Notes under the pieces: model-generated | What the model saw: the letters and a program-made list of their open reading frames with translations, nothing else | Databases searched by the model: none | What the model was told of the DNA's origin: nothing | NCBI GenBank assembly: GCA_964443275.1 | Contig: CAYUCE010000022.1 | Coordinates: 1-27,603 of the forward strand | DNA: 27,603 nucleotides | Direction of reading: 5' to 3' | Source: CAYUCE01 sp964443275 | GTDB taxonomy: Bacteria; Bipolaricaulota; Bipolaricaulia; CAYUCE01 | Made by a program: the position numbers and the translations under genes | In this document: piece after piece, positions 15,291 to 23,320 of the stretch | Numbering within the stretch: position 1 is the first letter of the stretch | Layout: every line of letters starts with the position of its first letter

Positions 15291-16628
15291 ATGAACGATA
15301 AGAAAAGAAAAACCGATAAGACCAAATTCAAAAAGTTTACTGCCCGAATCAAAAAGTTAGTTCAAAAGCATCCAGCAGATATAGCTGATGAATTGGAAGA
15401 CCTGCCGGAGGAAGCTGCTCTCAAAATCCTCCGCCAACTGCCTCGGGAGATTGAGGTCGATTCGCTGGAAGAAATGGAGCCCACCAATTCAGCAGAACTG
15501 CTAGGCGATCTGGGGATAAAAGAGGCAGCTCTAATTCTGGAGAGGATGGCCCCCGATAACGCAGCCGATCTTCTGGAGGAGCTTACCGACCAAAAGCAGA
15601 AGGCCCTGCTAGAAGAGATGTCCATAAAGGCCTCCCAAGTTTTAAGTACTCTGCTTGCTTATCCGGAGGATACCGCCGGGACCATCATGTCCCCGGAGGT
15701 AATCTCTTTATCCAAAGACATGACCGCCGAGGAGGCTATTGGGGAGCTTAGAAGGAAAGCCGAGAAAGCAGAGACCATATACTATGTTTATGTCACTGAC
15801 CAAGACAAAAGGCTCTTGGGAGTTCTCTCCCTAAGGAATCTCACCCTGGCCCCACCAAACAGAAAATTGGAAGATATATTAAACCCAGAGGTACATACCT
15901 TACAGGCTGGCATGGATAAAGAAGAGGTAGCCCGATTGTTTGATAAATATGACTACTTGACACTACCGGTAGTAGATGATCAGAATCATCTGCTGGGAGT
16001 GGTAACCGTAGACGACATCATAGACGTCATACAAGACGAAGTAACCGAGGATATACACGGGATGGTCGGGGTCTCCGGCGAAGAAAGAGTGTTTTCCCCG
16101 TGGACATTTTCTTTTAAAAAGAGATTGCCCTGGCTTTACATAAACTTAGCCACCGCTATCGCCGCTTCTTTGGTAGTAGGAGCTTTTGAAAGCACCATTG
16201 ATAAGTTAACTGCTTTGGCCGTATTTATGCCTGTGGTGGCCGGCATGGGGGGAAATGCCGGTGCCCAGGCATTGGCAGTTACAGTCAGGGGGCTGGCCTT
16301 AGGAGAGATAGATCCCCAAGAAGGAAAGAAAGCTTTAATGAAAGAAGTTGCGGTGGGAAGCCTCAACGGTATAGCCATCGGGGTGGTAGTGGGAATCCTA
16401 GCCTATCTGTGGCAAGGCAGATTTTTTTTAGGTATAGTGGCCGGAATTGCCATGCTTTTAACTCTGATAATGGCCGGTATCGCCGGGGTGGCAATACCTT
16501 TGGGGCTTAAAGCTTTGGGTCAGGACCCGGCGTTGGCCTCCACCATATTTCTTACTACTGTTACTGACATTATGGGTTTCTTCTTCTTTTTGGGCTTGGC
16601 CGCCGTTTTTATAAATTATTTGGTGTAA
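15291..16628 (+). CDS. mgtE: MgtE-family magnesium transporter
   Basis: MgtE is a gated Mg2+ channel. The 445-residue protein shows all its parts: an acidic, helical N domain (about 15-125) with repeated LPEEAALKILRQL-like units, the linker PEDTAGTIMSPEV, two CBS domains (about 140-255) that sense cytoplasmic Mg2+, and five membrane helices from about residue 285 with the signature VVAGMGGNAGAQALAVTVRG. I chose the ATG at 15291. An in-frame TTG at 15270 is possible, but neither has a good ribosome binding site. The 121-base gap upstream is too short for an M-box and I see no such fold. It ends seven bases from the convergent HAD gene. Confidence 0.92.
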   Translation: MNDKKRKTDKTKFKKFTARIKKLVQKHPADIADELEDLPEEAALKILRQLPREIEVDSLEEMEPTNSAELLGDLGIKEAALILERMAPDNAADLLEELTDQKQKALLEEMSIKASQVLSTLLAYPEDTAGTIMSPEVISLSKDMTAEEAIGELRRKAEKAETIYYVYVTDQDKRLLGVLSLRNLTLAPPNRKLEDILNPEVHTLQAGMDKEEVARLFDKYDYLTLPVVDDQNHLLGVVTVDDIIDVIQDEVTEDIHGMVGVSGEERVFSPWTFSFKKRLPWLYINLATAIAASLVVGAFESTIDKLTALAVFMPVVAGMGGNAGAQALAVTVRGLALGEIDPQEGKKALMKEVAVGSLNGIAIGVVVGILAYLWQGRFFLGIVAGIAMLLTLIMAGIAGVAIPLGLKALGQDPALASTIFLTTVTDIMGFFFFLGLAAVFINYLV

Positions 16629-16635
16629 CCTAGGT

Positions 16636-17640
16636 TTAGCCTAAAGCAGCTACATCTTCTCCCCTGAGTTTTTTTCTCATCCGCTCGCTTTCTTTTATCA
16701 AATCCTCATCGATTTGGGTGGTGACCACTTTTGCTCCCCATGTCTTTTTATCGATCTGCTGCAAGAGGCTTTTTTTCCCTTGGCTTTTAAAGATTTCAGC
16801 AATTCGATAAACAGGTGAAAAGCTGCCTGCTATTATCGAAATCTCACAGGATTTAAGGGCGTAATTGTTTCCGTTAAAGGATATAGCCAGGCCACCTTTC
16901 TGCTTTACTAAGGAGAGAGCGGCGGAGTCAGTTATGGAATCTCCGACGTAGATTACCTGGGATAGGTTATTTCCGGTAAGTTTTATGGTTTTCAGGATGC
17001 GATCTACCTTCTCCTTCCCTCCCACCGGCCTAATATTTTTCAAAAAATATCCGGAGTTCATCGGCCAGATCTCTTCCCAAAAGATCTGATCCAGCTCTTG
17101 AATAGTCTCTTGACTGGCGAGCGGAAAATCTTCAAGCGATGAAGCTTTTGGTGGAATATCGATTTGAGGCAAAGCTAGAATCGATCGATAGATTTCTTTA
17201 AGTCGTTCCCCTTCGGACTCATCGATTTTTACCGAACATAGGTTTATCGCAGTGGAGTAGGCGTTCTGGGGCAGGAAATTGAGGTATTCGCATACCGCCA
17301 AAACATAAGGCTCATAAGATGTACTAATGATGAAAGTAGGCATTAACTTAGAGATTTTGCCCACCGTCTCCTTCGCCCCGGGTACTAATCTAAGCCCACT
17401 TCTAGAAAACTTTTGAATCTTCTCTTCAGTTACCTTAAAAGCTAGAAAGAAAGGCAGGATTAACTTTAGGGTGCTCCCGGGTTGGTAGTTTTTCCTTTTT
17501 AGCACATCTGCCAGTAGGTCATCGTATTTACTTAAATTTGCAAAAAACCTATCCCCTTCCGGCAAGAAATGGGAGGTCAGTTCAAAGGCATTATCATTTA
17601 GAGTTATCGGCCCTTCTAGATCGGTATTGAATTGAACCAT
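16636..17640 (-). CDS. HAD-superfamily protein, COG4030/EhaR-like
   Basis: The 334-residue protein looks like the archaeal HAD-type group that includes the methanogen protein EhaR. It begins MVQFNTDLEGPITLNDNAFE, where Asp7 stands at the HAD nucleophile position but the second acid of DxD is Glu9. Further on are FIISTSYEPYV (motif II-like) and VIYVGDSITDSAALSLV (motif IV with its acidic pair), and the C-terminal ESERMRKKLRGE is typical of the group. The frame is open to a TTG at 17679, but the ATG at 17640 puts motif I at the usual distance from the start. The substrate is unknown, and no hydrogenase genes lie nearby. It is divergent from the NAD(P)HX repair gene. Confidence 0.72.
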   Translation of the reverse strand: MVQFNTDLEGPITLNDNAFELTSHFLPEGDRFFANLSKYDDLLADVLKRKNYQPGSTLKLILPFFLAFKVTEEKIQKFSRSGLRLVPGAKETVGKISKLMPTFIISTSYEPYVLAVCEYLNFLPQNAYSTAINLCSVKIDESEGERLKEIYRSILALPQIDIPPKASSLEDFPLASQETIQELDQIFWEEIWPMNSGYFLKNIRPVGGKEKVDRILKTIKLTGNNLSQVIYVGDSITDSAALSLVKQKGGLAISFNGNNYALKSCEISIIAGSFSPVYRIAEIFKSQGKKSLLQQIDKKTWGAKVVTTQIDEDLIKESERMRKKLRGEDVAALG

Positions 17641-17756
17641 ATTCCTGACTATATTAGCTGACTGGGCATTAAATTCCAACCGGTCACAATCTTACTTAAC
17701 CCTCCATTCGGTTGTATTTGGAAAATGTAGAAATTACCGATAAAATCCAACTGCCA

Positions 17757-19334
17757 ATGAAAGTGCTAACCGGCCAGCAGATGAAAGAGCTCGATGGACA
17801 GGCCATAGAAGAGATGAATATACCTTCTAATTTACTTATGGAAAACGCCGGACGGTCGGCCTCTAAGATAATTAAAGAACAAGTTCCAAGTATTTCCAAT
17901 AAAAGAGCCATAGTCTTTTCCGGAAAGGGAAATAACGGAGGAGATGGCCTGGTTGTAGCCAGGCATCTCTACAATGCTGGAGCCTCAGTTACAGTTTTCA
18001 TTTTAGGTAAAAAAGAGGGGCTTTCTTCGGAGACCAAGACTAATGCCCAAATCTTGGAGAATATAATAAACCGAGGTGAATGTATGCTATCCCTAAATTA
18101 TTTACCTACCAAAGAAAGCCTGGATAAAATGGGTAAAGCTTTGAGGGGGCAGGATATAATTATTGATGCCCTGTTAGGAATTGGAATCAAAGGATCAGTA
18201 CGCGGTTATTATAAGAAAGCAATTAAACTGATAAACGACTCTCCAGCAAAGGTCTTTTCTATCGATGTCCCTTCCGGCCTGCAGGCAGATACCGGCCGGG
18301 TAGGTGGGGAGTGTGTAAAAGCAGATCTAACCACCACCATGGAGCTTCCCAAATTAGGCTGTCTCCTTTATCCGGGGAAAAGATATGTAGGGAAGTTAAA
18401 AGTGGCTCCGGTTGGATATCCCCAAAATTTAGTTAAAAGCTTTCAAAGTAACTGCCAGCTAGTAGATGAGAAATTTGTAACCGAAAACCTCCCTAAAAGA
18501 GACCCCTATAGCCACAAATCCGATTACGGTCGGGTCTTCATCCTTGCCGGTTCTAAAGGGATGACTGGAGCAGCCTGCCTGGCTGCTAACTCCGCTCTGA
18601 GATCGGGGGCCGGGCTTGTATACTTGGGAATACCCGAAAGTCTAAATCCCATCCTAGAAACTAAGCTAACCGAGGTTATCACCCTCCCTTTACCCGATTC
18701 CCAAGGGGTGTTAAGCCAAGAAGCCTTGCCACCCATAGTAGATTTTCTAGACCAGATGCGAATAGATTCAGTGGCTTTAGGTCCAGGTCTTTCCCGAAAT
18801 AAAGAGGTGGCAAATTTATTACGTAATTTGCTTCTCCAAATAAAAGTTCCTTTGGTCATTGACGCGGATGGGATTAACAATCTTATATCCGATCAAAAGA
18901 TCTTTCAAAAACTTAAAACCGATGTGATAATCACTCCCCATCCAGGAGAGCTATCCAGATTGATTAATAAAAATATAGTGGAGATTGAGGCCCACCGACC
19001 ACAGGTGGCTAAACAGGTGGCCGGCGAATTTGCAGTGAACACTTGCCTGAAAGGAGTTCCCACGGTAACTGCTTTACCTGACGGCCGCCTGTATATTAAT
19101 CCTACTGGAAATACCGGCCTGGCCTCCGGGGGAAGCGGTGATGTTTTGTGCGGATTGATGGCTGGGCTCCTAGCCCAAGGTGTAGAACCGGCCGTTGCCG
19201 CTCCGGTGGGGGCATACTTACATGGGCTTGTCGCGGATCGGCTGGAATCTACCGCCGGTCAGCGGGGGATGATAGCCGGAGACCTAGTAAAAGCGCTCCC
19301 CCAGGTCCTAAGAAAGTTCGAATCCAAAAAGTGA
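17757..19334 (+). CDS. nnr: Bifunctional NAD(P)H-hydrate epimerase / ADP-dependent dehydratase
   Basis: This enzyme repairs damaged, hydrated NADH and NADPH: the N-terminal half converts R and S forms, and the C-terminal half dehydrates S-NAD(P)HX with ADP. The 525-residue protein has the YjeF_N domain first (about 1-220; GKGNNGGDG at 57-65, DALLGIGIKG, and FSIDVPSGLQADTG). The ribokinase-like NnrD domain starts near 240 with GRVFILAGSKGMTGAA and contains VITPHPGELSRL and the anion-hole GGSGDVLCG with its catalytic Asp. The start at the ATG 17757 fits the family (MKVLTGQQMKELD). An upstream in-frame TTG at 17712 would add 15 residues without support. No clear ribosome binding site was seen. 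Confidence 0.93.
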   Translation: MKVLTGQQMKELDGQAIEEMNIPSNLLMENAGRSASKIIKEQVPSISNKRAIVFSGKGNNGGDGLVVARHLYNAGASVTVFILGKKEGLSSETKTNAQILENIINRGECMLSLNYLPTKESLDKMGKALRGQDIIIDALLGIGIKGSVRGYYKKAIKLINDSPAKVFSIDVPSGLQADTGRVGGECVKADLTTTMELPKLGCLLYPGKRYVGKLKVAPVGYPQNLVKSFQSNCQLVDEKFVTENLPKRDPYSHKSDYGRVFILAGSKGMTGAACLAANSALRSGAGLVYLGIPESLNPILETKLTEVITLPLPDSQGVLSQEALPPIVDFLDQMRIDSVALGPGLSRNKEVANLLRNLLLQIKVPLVIDADGINNLISDQKIFQKLKTDVIITPHPGELSRLINKNIVEIEAHRPQVAKQVAGEFAVNTCLKGVPTVTALPDGRLYINPTGNTGLASGGSGDVLCGLMAGLLAQGVEPAVAAPVGAYLHGLVADRLESTAGQRGMIAGDLVKALPQVLRKFESKK

Positions 19335-19377
19335 AATGGCTTTAGTTAAGCGAATAGCTAAGTGCTGATATCCATCC

Positions 19378-19405
19378 TTGTGTCCCAGTTTCTAAATGGT
19401 ATAAT
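19378..19405 (+). promoter_or_regulatory. Promoter of the acyl-CoA synthetase gene
   Basis: A perfect TATAAT at 19400-19405 has a partial -35, TTGTGT at 19378-19383, 16 bases upstream. The start codon at 19453 has AAGGTGG seven bases before it. Confidence 0.55.
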
Positions 19406-19452
19406 GACCGTGAAATTAAATATATATTTATCGTGTATCAAGGTGGAAAAGT

Positions 19453-22128
19453 ATGCTTGCCGAAAAGCTTGATCAGATGTTTAGACCGGAGTCAATTGCC
19501 ATAATTGGGGCTAGTGAAGAAGAAGGTTCCGTAGGCGGAACTTTAATGCAAAACGTAATAGATAGTTATGAAGGCTCCATATATCCGGTAAACCCAAACC
19601 GAGAAAGTGTTTTTGAAATAGAGACATTCCCCACTGTAAAAGAAGTTGTCGCCCCTATAGATGTTGCAGTTATAGCCACTCCGGCTCCCACGGTTCCAGA
19701 GGTGATGGTTGCCTGCGGGGAAAAGGGAATCCAAGCTTCAATCATTATCTCTGCCGGGTTCAGCGAAACAGGCAAGGAAGGTGCAAAATTAGAGAAAAAG
19801 ATCAAAAAAATAGGAAGTGAGTACGGCATTAGAATACTCGGCCCCAACTGTCTGGGAATTATTCGACCTGCTTCCCATTTAAACCTTACTTTTCTGCAGA
19901 TAACGCCCGATGAGGGAGGCATTACCTTCATCTCCCAGAGTGGAGCAATAGGGTCATCGATTATCGATTGGTCCACCCAAGCACGAGTAGGTTTTTCAAG
20001 CTTTGTGTCCGTAGGTAATATGATAGATGTGGACTTCGGTGATCTAATAGATTACTTCGGACAAGATCCCCAGACGGACAGTATTTTGATGTATATGGAA
20101 TCGGTAACTTCCGCCCGCAAATTCATGAGTGCGGCGGGAGGATTTGCCAGGACCAAACCAATAATGGTGGTAAAATCGGGCAAGCATGCCAGAAGTGCCC
20201 AAGCGGTAGCCTCTCACACCGGCTCACTGGCCGGTGAAGATTCAGTATACGAAGCCGCCTTCAAGCGGGCGGGGATAACTAGGGTGGATCATATAGATGA
20301 TTTGTTTAGTTGTTCGGAGACCTTGGCCAAACAGAATCTACCCGACGGTGCGGAGTTGGTGGTAATAACTAACGCCGGAGGTCCCGGAATTATGGCCACC
20401 GATTCCATTCTGGATCAGAACGGAAAAATAGCCTCCTTGACTGAGGGCACGGTTGATAAGTTAAATGAATTGCTACCTGAGCATGCCTCCAAAAATAACC
20501 CGATAGATGTATTAGGAGATGCAGATGCCAACCGTTACCGAGAATCGATACAGATCTGCTTGGATGATCCCAATGTAAAAGGATTGCTTATTATCTATAC
20601 CCCCCAAGGAGCCGCTTCAGATAAAGAAGTGGCCCAAGCTGTAGCGGATATGGCAAAAACCACCAAAAAACCCATTCTGACTAGTTGGATGGGTGAAAAT
20701 AAGGTCAGTAAGGGTCGAGAAGTACTGAGAACCCATAATATACCTACTATGTCCACTCCCGAGCAAGCGGTTAGTGCCTATATGTATTTATATAGATATG
20801 CCAGAAATTTGGAGCTTCTGTATGAGACCCCGGAAGAATTGCCGGTAGACAGCATGCCCCCCAAACATCACCTAAAAGCCATGGTCAAGAGGGTAGCCCG
20901 TGAAGGCCGAGAAATCTTAACCGAAGTGGAGGCAAAGAAGTTTCTGGATACCTATAATATACCTACTTCCAACACCAAGGTAGCCGAATCAGGAGGACAG
21001 GCTGCCAACATAGCCTCTGATCTAGGATTTCCGGTGGTCTTGAAGATTCACTCACCGGATATCACTCACAAAACCGATGTAGGTGGAGTGGCCTTGAATC
21101 TGTGGTCAAAAGAAGACGTGAAGGAAGCTTTTGAGAAAATCACAAATAAAGCCAAAGAGCATAAACCCTCCGCAAAAATAGGAGGGGTAACTGTACAGCA
21201 AATGATACAGAACGTGGATTTTGAGCTTATTCTAGGATCAAAAAAGGATAGCCTATTTGGATCGGTGATAATGTTTGGTCGGGGAGGAACCGGGGTGGAG
21301 TTATACAAAGATACGGTGGTAGGTTTCCCTCCACTCAATCAAGTGCTCAGCCACCGGATGATGGAGGAGACCAAAGTTTACCAATTACTTAAGGGATATC
21401 GGGGTAAATCTGGTGCAGATATACGGGCCTTGGAGGAATACTTGGCCTGGTTTTCCCAACTTATCATAGATTTTCCGGAGATAAAGGAAATAGACATCAA
21501 CCCTTTGGCAGTAGTAGAGGGTGAGTTTAGGGCTTTGGACGCCCGGATAATCATCGATAAACAGAAGGCGGTTAACTCACCCGGATCACATGAGCACCTG
21601 GTTATCGAGCCTTACCCCCGCCAATACGTAGAAGAGTGGAAGCTAGATGATGGTCGGGAAGTAACCTTACGGCCCATTAGACCCGAAGATGAACCCCTGG
21701 AATTTGAGCTATTTGAGACCTTCTCCAAACAAACTTGGAGATACCGCTTTTTTGGACCTATACAAGAAGTTACCCACAAGGATATGATAAGGTATACCAA
21801 TATCGATTATCGCCGGGAGATGGCTATAATCGGGGTGCTAGAAGAAAACGATAAAGAAAAGATGATCGGGGTGGGTAGGCTTATAATTGAACCCGGTGGC
21901 GATATAGGTGAATACGCTATCGTGGTAGGTGACCCCTGGCAAGGACTGGGGTTGGGAGAGAAGCTAACTGACTCCATAATTGGAGTGGCTGAAGATAAAA
22001 ACCTAAAAAGTATCTATGCCACTATGTTGCAAGGTAACAAAAGAATGATCCAGCTATGCAGGAAGATGGGCTTTCAGGAAATAAAGAGCGATCAAGACAC
22101 AGTAACCATGAATTTGGAACTCCGTTAG
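19453..22128 (+). CDS. ADP-forming acyl-CoA synthetase fused to GNAT acetyltransferase domain
   Basis: The 891-residue protein joins three parts. Residues about 1-460 are the alpha part of NDP-forming acetyl-CoA synthetase (CoA-binding domain with IAIIGASEEEGSVGG, then FISQSGAIGSS and SHTGSLAGED with His255, the phosphorylated histidine of archaeal enzymes). About 480-715 are the ATP-grasp beta part (SPDITHKTDVGGV with the second histidine, and IKEIDINPLAVVEG). About 725-891 are a GNAT domain (VTLRPIRPEDE, then VVGDPWQGLGLGEKL, the acetyl-CoA binding loop). The layout is that of the lysine acetyltransferase PatZ of E. coli, which lacks the active-site histidine; both histidines are kept here, so ATP formation from acyl-CoA is likely. 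The GNAT part may acetylate this or another enzyme. Confidence 0.9.
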   Translation: MLAEKLDQMFRPESIAIIGASEEEGSVGGTLMQNVIDSYEGSIYPVNPNRESVFEIETFPTVKEVVAPIDVAVIATPAPTVPEVMVACGEKGIQASIIISAGFSETGKEGAKLEKKIKKIGSEYGIRILGPNCLGIIRPASHLNLTFLQITPDEGGITFISQSGAIGSSIIDWSTQARVGFSSFVSVGNMIDVDFGDLIDYFGQDPQTDSILMYMESVTSARKFMSAAGGFARTKPIMVVKSGKHARSAQAVASHTGSLAGEDSVYEAAFKRAGITRVDHIDDLFSCSETLAKQNLPDGAELVVITNAGGPGIMATDSILDQNGKIASLTEGTVDKLNELLPEHASKNNPIDVLGDADANRYRESIQICLDDPNVKGLLIIYTPQGAASDKEVAQAVADMAKTTKKPILTSWMGENKVSKGREVLRTHNIPTMSTPEQAVSAYMYLYRYARNLELLYETPEELPVDSMPPKHHLKAMVKRVAREGREILTEVEAKKFLDTYNIPTSNTKVAESGGQAANIASDLGFPVVLKIHSPDITHKTDVGGVALNLWSKEDVKEAFEKITNKAKEHKPSAKIGGVTVQQMIQNVDFELILGSKKDSLFGSVIMFGRGGTGVELYKDTVVGFPPLNQVLSHRMMEETKVYQLLKGYRGKSGADIRALEEYLAWFSQLIIDFPEIKEIDINPLAVVEGEFRALDARIIIDKQKAVNSPGSHEHLVIEPYPRQYVEEWKLDDGREVTLRPIRPEDEPLEFELFETFSKQTWRYRFFGPIQEVTHKDMIRYTNIDYRREMAIIGVLEENDKEKMIGVGRLIIEPGGDIGEYAIVVGDPWQGLGLGEKLTDSIIGVAEDKNLKSIYATMLQGNKRMIQLCRKMGFQEIKSDQDTVTMNLELR

Positions 22129-22168
22129 TTTTCAACAAAGGTATCTATTTAGCCCCATGAAAACCTTT

Positions 22169-22274
22169 GGAATGACACCGAGGCCATCCCCTACATCTGG
22201 CCTATCATAAAAACGTAGAAACATGCCGGAATGACACCGAGGCCATTGTCTACATCTGGCATATCATAAAAACG
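22169..22274. repeat. Two-copy 47-base direct repeat
   Basis: Bases 22169-22215 and 22228-22274 match except at about five positions, at a period of 59. Shared blocks are GGAATGACACCGAGGCCAT, CTACATCTGG and ATCATAAAAACG. The rest of the 256-base gap holds only the promoter that follows. No hairpin or coding frame explains the repeat; two units with a 12-base gap are too few and too close for a CRISPR. Confidence 0.8.
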
Positions 22275-22334
22275 ATCCCCTGTTATGGCTTCTAAAATTG
22301 GTAATATTTTGGTATCTCAACTGTAAGTGAGCCC

Positions 22335-22363
22335 TTGAATTAAATCCTGACTTTCAGTAAAAT
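22335..22363 (+). promoter_or_regulatory. Promoter of the membrane protein-yajC-secD operon
   Basis: TTGAAT at 22335-22340 and TAAAAT at 22358-22363 are 17 bases apart, about 21 bases before the GTG start at 22385. Confidence 0.6.
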
Positions 22364-22384
22364 CCACCGATAAAGGGATGAGAC

Positions 22385-22936
22385 GTGGGATTCTGGGATA
22401 AGCCGTTAATAATTGCGTTAGCAGTTCTGGTTTTAACCTTAGGTAATTTCTATATTGGGGAGAGGATAACTACCGGGGTGGTGATCTTTTTATTTATTAT
22501 CTATTATTTGTACAGAGAAAAGGAAGGTTTTAGAAGACAACTGGCGGTAAGGAATCTAATGGGGCTTCTGCCGGGAAATTTGCTGCTGCTGCTTGGAATT
22601 TCGACCATGGAAACTCGCCGGGCTTACCTACTTTGGATTTGGCTGGCTATGGTTTTTGGAATTGTTGTTTTTGATCTTTTGGCTAACAAGGACAGGATAG
22701 ATTCATCTTTATCCAAAGCTTTGTTAGGGGGGGGTTATCTATTTATCTGGTCGAGTATCTTTTTTTTAATTTATATGTGGATAATTATGGGTGGAAAAGT
22801 TTCTCCGGAAATTAAAGCTTACTTGGCCTGGGGGATTATTGTGGGAGGCGCAGTATTTTTATCCATTGGTATCTACCGGTTCACTCATCTAAAACTATCC
22901 ACAGGAGGAAGAGAAGTTGAATGCGAGAGGAACTAG
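22385..22936 (+). CDS. Integral membrane protein of unknown function
   Basis: The 183-residue protein has about five or six hydrophobic segments (about 8-22, 28-42, 58-74, 83-101, 113-135, 146-163) with a short basic loop (REKEGFRRQ) and a hydrophilic C-terminus (STGGREVECERN). I recognise no family motif. It begins at a GTG with GGGATGAG upstream, and the promoter just before it makes it the first gene of the yajC-secD transcript. The position suggests, but does not show, a link to membrane protein traffic. Confidence 0.6.
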   Translation: MGFWDKPLIIALAVLVLTLGNFYIGERITTGVVIFLFIIYYLYREKEGFRRQLAVRNLMGLLPGNLLLLLGISTMETRRAYLLWIWLAMVFGIVVFDLLANKDRIDSSLSKALLGGGYLFIWSSIFFLIYMWIIMGGKVSPEIKAYLAWGIIVGGAVFLSIGIYRFTHLKLSTGGREVECERN

Positions 22937-22997
22937 CTATGTACGAACACTTTTTGCTAGAGTATATACAAAGTATCAGCAGAAAAAGGAGGAAACC

Positions 22998-23318
22998 TTG
23001 AAAGGAAAATTAAATTTCTGGCCATCATTTGCTCTTATAGGCCTGCAAGGATCAAATTTACCGAATATAGTCCCTTCAATTTTGATTTTGGCCGCCTTTG
23101 TAGCCATATTTTACTTTTTACTTATAAGACCGCAGAGAAAAAGGCAAAAAGAACACCAAGAGTTGGTGAAGAAGCTACAGCGAGGAGATAAAGTAATTAC
23201 CGCTGGAGGAATCCATGGTAAGATCACTAAACTGGGAGAAGACTACCTGATGTTGGAAGTAGAAAGCGGGGTTACCTTGAAGATATCTAGAGGAAGTATA
23301 GCCGAAAAGGAGGAGTAG
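22998..23318 (+). CDS. yajC: Preprotein translocase accessory subunit YajC
   Basis: YajC is a small single-span protein bound to SecDF. The 106-residue form has one membrane helix (about 26-44), then RPQRKRQKEHQELVKKLQRG, DKVITAGGIHGKI and VESGVTLKISRGSI, all typical. The frame is open upstream to 22917, but the TTG at 22998 is preceded by a perfect AAGGAGG (22986-22992) five bases away and gives the normal length, so I take it as the start. The gene ends two bases before secD, whose ribosome binding site lies within the last yajC codons. Confidence 0.93.
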   Translation: MKGKLNFWPSFALIGLQGSNLPNIVPSILILAAFVAIFYFLLIRPQRKRQKEHQELVKKLQRGDKVITAGGIHGKITKLGEDYLMLEVESGVTLKISRGSIAEKEE

Positions 23319-23320
23319 TA

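Noticed and set aside
22136..22170. Terminator after the acyl-CoA synthetase gene (AAAGGT and ACCTTT arms)
   Set aside because: Arms of six bases with a loop of about 20 and no T-run.
22169..22274. CRISPR array
   Set aside because: Only two units, a 12-base gap rather than a spacer, imperfect repeats and no cas gene.
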